64,000 nt of DNA from Miscanthus floridulus (lineage: Eukaryota > Streptophyta > Magnoliopsida > Poales > Poaceae). The position numbers and the translations under genes were made by a program. This document shows positions 58,301 through 64,000 of this stretch, piece by piece. The stretch's first letter is position 1; each line of letters begins with the position of its first letter. The DNA is taken from assembly GCF_019320115.1 (NCBI RefSeq), contig NC_089589.1:22158580-22222579 (forward strand), given 5' to 3'. The notes beneath the pieces were generated by a model. The model was not told the DNA's origin. It searched no databases and saw only the letters and a list, made by a program, of their open reading frames with translations.

Positions 58301-59005
58301 GACGCTCAACCATAGTCTCTTTTCGAACTCTAATTTCATGAAGTCATGGTTGAAGATCTTCTTGGCAAGGGTGGTTTTGCCAATCCCTCCAACTCCCACA
58401 ATAGCATAAACCATAACTTTTTTGTGTTCATGTATGTTTTTCTCCTTCTTTGTGAGTAAATTCACTAGATTTCTTGTGTCCTCCTCAATCTTCTCACCAA
58501 CCACACCTAACTCATCCTCCCCCGTCGTCTCACGCCTAGCGCGAAGGGAGGATTCTACCTTTTTCTTGTCGTCCTCATAAGAAGCAAGGTTGATGAAGTT
58601 GAAGGTTTTGCTACGCTTCTCAATGTCATCTAGCCTCTCATTGAGATTCTTTATGCGATTACCAATGCCATGAGCATGGAGAGGATTTCTCAAACAAAAG
58701 AGCAAGGGATTGAAGCAGCCCATATCCTTGGATGGACCCCGTTCCATGGCCTTGAGCTGGCACAAATCAAGAATGTTGGTTGCATCATACATGGCATTCC
58801 TAAGCTCTCTCACCCATGATTGCACACTCTCGTCGCTGATGTTCCTCTTGTCAGCATCAGCGATGAACCTCTTAAGGTCCCCGAGCTTGATGCCCATCTT
58901 TTTTATCTCATCAGGAACACCTAAGAGCAGATGCACCTCTTCTTTAGCCATCTCCAACAGCATGTGTTGTAGATAGGATGCTAAAGCGTCCAATACCACC
59001 GCCAT
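54182..59005 (-). CDS. CC-NB-ARC-LRR (CNL) disease-resistance protein, three exons, about 1,004 aa
   Basis: An intracellular immune receptor of the Rx-N/NB-ARC class. Exon 1 (59005-57965, MAVVLDALASYLQ start) carries the coiled-coil domain, P-loop GVGGIGKTT (residues 204-212), kinase-2 LLVMDDVWD (280-288) and RNBS-B GSRVLVTTR (307-315). A 1,711-bp GT-AG intron (57964-56254) sits inside the ARC region. Exon 2 (56253-54327) gives GLPLA (375-379), CFLHYALLP (433-441), MHDV (499-502) and LRRs. A CAG/GTAAAT donor at 54327 and a TTTCAG acceptor before 54228 predict a 47-nt exon 3 (54228-54182, ends TGA) that keeps frame; without splicing the ORF ends at 54283. An in-frame ATG at 59068 exists, but a TTTGTAG acceptor-like site between it and 59005 favours the latter as start. 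No stop or shift seen, so probably functional. Confidence 0.88.
56904..57083. repeat. 60-bp tandem repeat, three units, in NLR intron 1
   Basis: Units start at 56904, 56964 and 57024 with the pattern AGTTCTCATCCCGGTCCTAGTA...GCAAATTNCACACTCAACTCCCTAAATTTGT. About 75-85 percent alike by eye. No coding content. Confidence 0.85.
57270..57389 (-). mobile_element. CACTA-type end within NLR intron 1
   Basis: Ends GTTTCTGTAGTAGTG at 57389 (inverted CACTACTACAGAAAC). Just inside, CATCACCGTC...GACGGTGATG (57303-57349) forms an inverted repeat typical of subterminal regions. The other terminus is not evident; a 15-18-base G run (57189-57210) lies nearby. Confidence 0.55.
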
Positions 59006-59191
59006 TGCTGCTTCGGTGTCTACAAAGTCAAAATTAGATAAAAATATCACGTGATTTGTTTCAAGCAAAGGTAATATTTATGGTAAAGGAACCGAGGTCC
59101 CTGTAACCATAACACTAATTATTGAAAAGTAGGTCCCTGCAACAATAGATATATAGGTACTAGAATAATTACATCTAACGATAACCGAAGG

Positions 59192-60414
59192 CACTACTAC
59201 ACAAAATATTTTGCGCAGCGTTTGCAAATAGGCCTCAGAGGCGGGCAGATTTTTAGACTGCCTCGGTTAATGCCTCGATTAACCGAGACGATCATTTTTT
59301 ATTAACCGCCTCCTAAAATCTATTAACCGAGGCGGACAATTTAACAAAACCGCCTCGATTAATGTCTGTCAACCGAGGTGGTTGCCTTAACGCAACCGCC
59401 TCGGTTAATCGATTAACCGAGGCGGTCATCTATAAGGCCTGCCTCGGAAATTCCGGCCTAGCCCGCTACTGTTTCCTTGCCCAATATCTAGCTCCGACTA
59501 TATATACCGGATGAAAACCCTAACCTTCACCACTCCCTCCCAGGCGCCGCTCGCTCATCTCCCAAGCGCCGCATGCTCTCCTCCAGGCGCCGCGCTCTCT
59601 CGCTCATCTCCCGACCCTTCCCTCTCACTCTCTCATCTCCCTCACTCGGCGCCACTCTCCTCTCTCTCCACCACCGCCGCACATCACCTCGATCTCATCT
59701 TCCTCTCGCGGGCTAACTGGTGGCGGGCACCCCTTTCTCTCTCTCCGGCGGGCGACGGGCCAGGCTCGCGTGGCCCAGCGAGCGCACGGCGAGCGGGGCG
59801 GCCCAGGAGCACAGCGAGCGGGGCGGCGGCGGCTTGTGGGGATCTTCGGTAGCTGTGCTCCTAGGCAGATCTAGGGCGTGGATCTCCGGCGGCCGCGCCT
59901 CCTCCAAGCACGACACGGTGCCCCCTCCCTCTCCCTCTCCGGCATGCGGTGAGCAGCGCCTCCTCTCCTACACAACCAGGCGGCGGGGAGCAACCCTCCG
60001 GCGGCGGATCCGGTCGCGCTCCGACCTCCTCCCCCCTCCCACCTCTCCCTATGGCGCACATCCGGCCGAGAGGTGGCCTACAGCGGCGGATCCGGCGGGT
60101 TGGTGCCCGGTGGCTGCGGATCCGGCCTCCTCCCCACCCTCCATGGCTCCACAGCGTGAATCCAGCAGTGGAGGTGGCCTCCAGCGGCGGAGAGGCACCA
60201 CAGCAAGCAGCGACGGCCGCGGCGGCCCATGGATGGGCTCGGCGGGCCTGTCCACGGGGTTTTTCTTTTTTTTTCTTTTTTATTCGATTTATGGAGGCGG
60301 GCATCAAACCACCTCGGTAAAGGTCCCATTTACCATGAGTCCATGACCATTTGTTCGAGGCGGTTGTCGGTAAATCCATTTTGCCCGCCTCGGAAAATAT
60401 TTTGTGTAGTAGTG
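59192..60414 (+). mobile_element. Non-autonomous CACTA element, complete, with AGG target duplication
   Basis: Termini CACTACTACACAAAATATTTT (59192) and its inverse (ending 60414) are nearly perfect over 22 bases. AGG flanks both sides (59189-59191, 60415-60417), the 3-bp duplication expected of CACTA transposases. Subterminal TTAACCGAGGCGG motifs in both orientations fill 59235-59450. Inside are a TATA box (CTATATATACC, about 59496), a CCCTAACC leader, and GC-rich, CT-rich sequence with ORFs on several frames but no known domain. It inserted 187 bp upstream of the NLR start codon. Confidence 0.9.
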
Positions 60415-60417
60415 AGG

Positions 60418-61316
60418 GCCAGGTTGGGTACTTTTGGTACCAGACCTGGCACCTTGATTTGCATTAAGGTACCCATCTCAACCCGTCACCCGTGTGTGAG
60501 TATATTTGTGAGTGGAAGATGAATAACATCTCCAATAAAAATAAGAAAGAAAGAGGATGGAAAGAAAAAACAGAGAGAGCTGGGAGAGACTAGGCATATG
60601 CACCTTGATTTGCAGCGGCGAGAGAGAATGCTGTGTCCTACAGTTCCTTGATCTGTTGTGGAGTGGAGCAAGAGGACTGGCCGGGCCAGACTGGGGGTAC
60701 ATTTGTCACAGAGATGCCAAATTGTTAGATTTGTGGTTGATGTATAATAGTGTATATAAACAAGGACACAAGTTTGAAAGTAGATCTTGGACGCAGAGCT
60801 AGCTACGCATGAAAAATTGAATGCAGAGAAATAAGGCGTCGAGGAAACGGACCTGTTGAGCGATGGCTGGAACTGGAGGTACGTTGGACCAAGTGCAGGC
60901 GTGGTTTGTGGAACGGCGCCTGCTGCCTAGCAGTCGCAAAGGTTGGAGATTGGCCGGATCCGGCCGGCCTCGGTGCAGTCGTCGGCAGCTTGCCGTGGCT
61001 GCTGCTTTGCTCGACGGAGGCTGGCAGAGATGGTGTGTGCGTTAAGGGCTGAAGGCTGACGGGCTGGTGACGGGGATTGCGGCTAGCCGGCGCCGGAGGG
61101 GGCGGATGAGCTGGAATCGACTTGACCGAAGAAGGGAGCCAGGAGACGTGAGGTGTGGCTGCGGTGGGTACGGTTGGCTGCTTCAGTTGGGGAACCAAGG
61201 CTACTTTATTTTTGGGCACGGCCGCCTAGTTCACCGAGCTGGTAGTGGACTAGTGGCAGACAGACTATTTTTTTTACTCTGAACAGCTTCAAATACAAAA
61301 TTAGTCGACTATAAAG
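60418..61316. other. Upstream region of the NLR gene, no gene assigned
   Basis: Contains short ORFs on both strands (for example plus 60557-60802, minus 61219-60803) without recognisable domains. A 5' UTR exon of the NLR could lie here, given the acceptor-like site before its start codon, but no donor was fixed. Confidence 0.35.
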
Positions 61317-61319
61317 TTA

Positions 61320-61551
61320 GGGCTTGTTTAGTTGGTAAAAATTTTGGTGAAATGATTTTGTAGCACTTTTGTTGTTATTTGACAATTAGTGTTCAATCAT
61401 AGTGTAATTAGGTTTAAAAGATTCGTCTCGTGAATTTCGTTTAAACTGTGTAATTAGTTTTATTTTTTATTTATATTTAATGCTTCATGCATGCGTCCAA
61501 AGATTCGATGTGACGGAGAATCTTGAAAAATTTTAAGAACTAAACACTGCC
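61320..61551. mobile_element. MITE copy 1 (GGGCTTGTTTAGTT type)
   Basis: Imperfect terminal inverted repeats GGGCTTGTTTAGTT / AACTAAACACTGCC, flanked by TTA on both sides. Internal landmarks TTTGTAGCACTTTTGTT, AGATTCGTCTCGTG and AAAGATTCGATGTGACGG are shared with 61795-61982 and 62258-62486. The TTA target site suits a Tourist/Harbinger-like MITE. Confidence 0.75.
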
Positions 61552-61794
61552 TTAGATCGCATCAAGCTCAATAATTTTGTTATAAAACATCTTGATCTAA
61601 CTTTATATAAAAAAGTTATGGAGTTGTCAAGACAAGTATTTAAAAAACGAGCTTTGTGTACTGCACACCTCCGCCGGCGAAGCTACGTTGAGGCCACCAC
61701 GCACGGACGGACGGACGGCCGCCACTACGCACGGACGGCCGCGCTGCTCAGGCAGAGCAGCAGCGCGAGCGCCACCACCCCCTTGCTCCCCATT

Positions 61795-61982
61795 AGTCCA
61801 TGATTTGATAATATGGTGCTACAGTAAATATGTACTAATAATGGTTTAATTAGGTTTAAAAATTCGTCTCGTGGAGTACCGACGAATTATGTAATTTATT
61901 ATTTTATTAGTATCCAAATATTCCATACAACATTCTCCCAACGCACTTTCTAAATTTTAATCATCGAATCAAACACCCCCTT
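61795..61982. mobile_element. MITE copy 2, partial
   Basis: Shares GTGCTACAGTAAATATG, AATTAGGTTTAAAAATTCGTCTCGTGGAG and TAGTATCCAAATATT-like segments with copies 1 and 3 and ends ATCGAATCAAACACCCCC. The left terminus is unclear. Confidence 0.55.
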
Positions 61983-62063
61983 GTATAGCCGTGACCGCAG
62001 TGCAGTGAATCTATATGGGGTAGGACTGTAGGAGCTGAGCACCGAGCTGATCAGAGCTAGCAT

Positions 62064-62788
62064 TAAGTGATGGCTATCTGTGCACTGGACTGGCCATGTG
62101 GTGGGGGACGGAGGACAGTGGCCATGCATGGCGCTGGCGCTGGCGCAATAAAGGAGCGAGGGTGCAGCTGGGTGGGGATGGATGACTGGACGAGGGGAGG
62201 AGTAAAGAGGGTTACTGCAGATGGAGAAGAAGGGCTACACGCTAGCTTTTGAATTAAGGGCGCGTTTAGACGGTGAATTTTTTTTGTTTGGGCCACTGTA
62301 GCACTTTTGTTTGTATTTGATAATTAGTGTCTAATTATAGATTAATTAGGTTCGAAAGTTTCGTCCCGTGATTTCTCATCCAACTGTGTAATTAGTTTTT
62401 TTTCATCTACATTTAATACTCCATTTATGTGCCGTAAGATTCGATGTGACATTTTGGAGCGAAAATTTTTGAATGTAAACCGGGCCTAAAACCATCACGG
62501 GTTCGTCGCCATTGGCGTGTTCGAGCCGTACGTACTACTACTATCGTATCGATCTAGCTAGTACAGCCATGCATGTATGAAGGCGTACGTGTTGCACGTT
62601 ACATGCCGGCCGGGTGGCTTTGGTCACAGATGAAGGCTGGACGGCTGGTACAGCGGTCAGGGGATCAGGACAGTGGCTGTGGCGTGCATCACAGTGGCCT
62701 TTATTGCGCCAGCGCCAGCGCCATGCATGGCCACCGTCCTTCGTCCCCCACCACATGGCCAGTCCAGTGCACAGATAGTCATCACTTA
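62064..62788. repeat. Near-perfect 91-bp inverted repeat around a 543-bp loop
   Basis: Left arm 62064-62154 (TAAGTGATGGCTATC...GCAATAAAGG) and right arm 62698-62788 are reverse complements with only three mismatches. The loop contains MITE copy 3 (62258-62486). A transcript would fold into a long hairpin. The arms include tandem GGCGCT and GGCCATGCATGGC. Confidence 0.93.
62258..62486. mobile_element. MITE copy 3, inside the inverted-repeat loop
   Basis: GGGCGCGTTTAGACGG start and GTAAACCGGGCC end, flanked by TAA on both sides (62255-62257, 62487-62489). Same internal motifs as copy 1. Confidence 0.75.
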
Positions 62789-64000
62789 GGGCGTGATTGG
62801 TTGCTCCTTATTCTGCCAGCCGAGATGGAGGGCCTATGCAGGCTCGAACTATCTCAGATGAGACCATACACCTTGGCCTCTTTGGTTGTAAATGAGTGTA
62901 GCATATTGGATCATAGGAATTGTGTTTGGTTGCTTGTGTGGACGGTTTTGTGGTATGAATTGATGTGTCCAGCTATGTTTGGTTTGGCGCACGAAAGAAG
63001 GTGTGAGCATCCAAGTATGGTTTTGGTGAGGTTACCACCCTACTCAACAGTACAAGACAGACAATAAAGATGTTTTTGCCTCAGTTCATTGTGCGCCGTC
63101 ATTGACAATGATCTTGGAGCATCTAATGACAAAATACAAGCATACAATAATTTTCCCATCTAATAGTCAACAACATTACAGTCACGGTACCTCACAAGGT
63201 CATTGGCATTACAACTTTGCACGACAGTTTGAAACCATCACAGGCAGTTTGAAACCATACCAACAACAACTAACAAAGGTGTTTTGTTGACCACCTGTGA
63301 AGAGGCTTCATAAACACTTTCTCATCTTCACATCCCCTGAACTCCAAGAATGATGCTACCGCCTCTGCTTTGGTAAAAAAAGATTTTGTAACAGTAGTTT
63401 GGAAAATCAGTGACCTGTGCATGGCATGTAGCCCATGTACACAAAATACCAATAATAAGATGGTGATCAAATGATGTAGTATTCAACACATTAGCCTCAG
63501 ATATCAGTTGCTCCTCGGTTGACCTTGAGCTTGGAGCATAAGAAACAAATAGAGTAAGAAACAAAGTTCTAGTACCTCAGCACAAGCTCAAGGTCATCAC
63601 TTCTTGGTAACATAGTTGACATGCTTAATATGATATCATCATTGGCAAAGTAAGTGAGGCCTCAGCTTAACGATATGTTGGTACAATTCCCAAATACTCA
63701 ATCATAGGTGGCTGCCAAGGCAAACAAAAACAGATAGAAGAAAACTAAGATCATGTCCCATGGTTTGATGACAGTCATGAGAATCATATAGAATGCACAA
63801 AAAACAAATTGCAGCCACCTCAGAGTTTATTTTTTATGTTGCATCATTGGCCAAAGAGATATCAAGAGTTTGAACATCACAGTCATATCAAGAGATTGAA
63901 CATCACAGTCATAAATTCTAGATGCTTCAGCACAAAGAACCCTCACTAGAATCAGAGCTATGGACTTAAGCAAGACGCGGCTGCCACACCAAAGGGTGCT
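62789..64000. mobile_element. Left end of a Harbinger/Tourist-like element, open at window edge
   Basis: Begins GGGCGTGATTGGTTGC after TTA (62786-62788), the usual start of PIF/Harbinger-type elements. Downstream words such as TTTGGTTGCTTGTGTGGACGG continue in that style to about 62990. The rest to 64000 is AT-rich with no credible ORF. The right end is not in the window, so its extent is uncertain. Confidence 0.4.

Noticed and set aside
59511..60346. Protein-coding gene inside the CACTA element
   Set aside because: Overlapping low-complexity ORFs in five frames with no domain. A TATA box alone does not establish a protein.
60803..61219. A 138-codon Pro/Ser-rich minus-strand ORF upstream of the NLR
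   Set aside because: No domain, low complexity, and a competing plus-strand ORF over the same DNA.
62064..62788. A microRNA precursor
   Set aside because: Arms of 91 bp with a 543-bp loop are far from miRNA hairpin form, and no mature sequence can be named from sequence alone.

Overview
This window is nuclear DNA of a grass, most likely a panicoid/Andropogoneae species (sorghum, sugarcane or Miscanthus type). That is inferred from long Copia LTRs rich in ACCGGACG-type motifs, Tat-lineage Gypsy elements with antisense 3' genes, CACTA elements with CACTACTAC ends, GTTTAGTT-type MITEs and a monocot-style CNL resistance gene. No rRNA, tRNA or CRISPR was seen.

Layout. Positions 1-4089 hold the 5' LTR and gag of a minus-strand Copia element (A). 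Positions 4090-8574 are a decayed hAT transposon. Positions 8575-42484 are a four-level nest of retrotransposons. Host Copia fragment E (plus strand; integrase, RT, RNase H and 3' LTR at 39457-42484) is abutted by Copia element B (minus strand, 8575-39456), which shows gag but no pol. B is split by Gypsy element C (plus strand, 12008-34706, flanked by CAAAT). C is split inside its protease by Gypsy derivative D (plus strand, 16052-27219, flanked by AGGTG). D has no RT. It keeps a gag remnant fused to the last residues of an integrase, a spliced antisense gene with its own TATA box, and a 160-bp tandem array. C also carries an antisense ORF with a TATA box.

Positions 42905-44576 encode a glyoxal/galactose-oxidase-like secreted copper-radical oxidase (minus strand), with an apparent frameshift just after the signal peptide. 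Positions 44577-49027 are intergenic DNA with degenerate repeats and a CACTA end.

Positions 49028-59005 hold a disease-resistance locus on the minus strand. The gene at 54182-59005 is a three-exon CC-NB-ARC-LRR gene of about 1,004 codons. Its 3' part (LRR tail plus downstream DNA) is duplicated at 49028-51146 as a truncated pseudogene. Between the two copies lie a Copia gag scrap and a CACTA fragment with an Ulp1/C48-type protease exon.

Positions 59192-60414 are a complete non-autonomous CACTA element with a 3-bp target duplication. Positions 61320-64000 hold three related MITE copies, a nearly perfect 91-bp inverted repeat, and the left end of a Harbinger/Tourist-like element. The likely host genes are the oxidase and the CNL; nearly everything else is transposon-derived.
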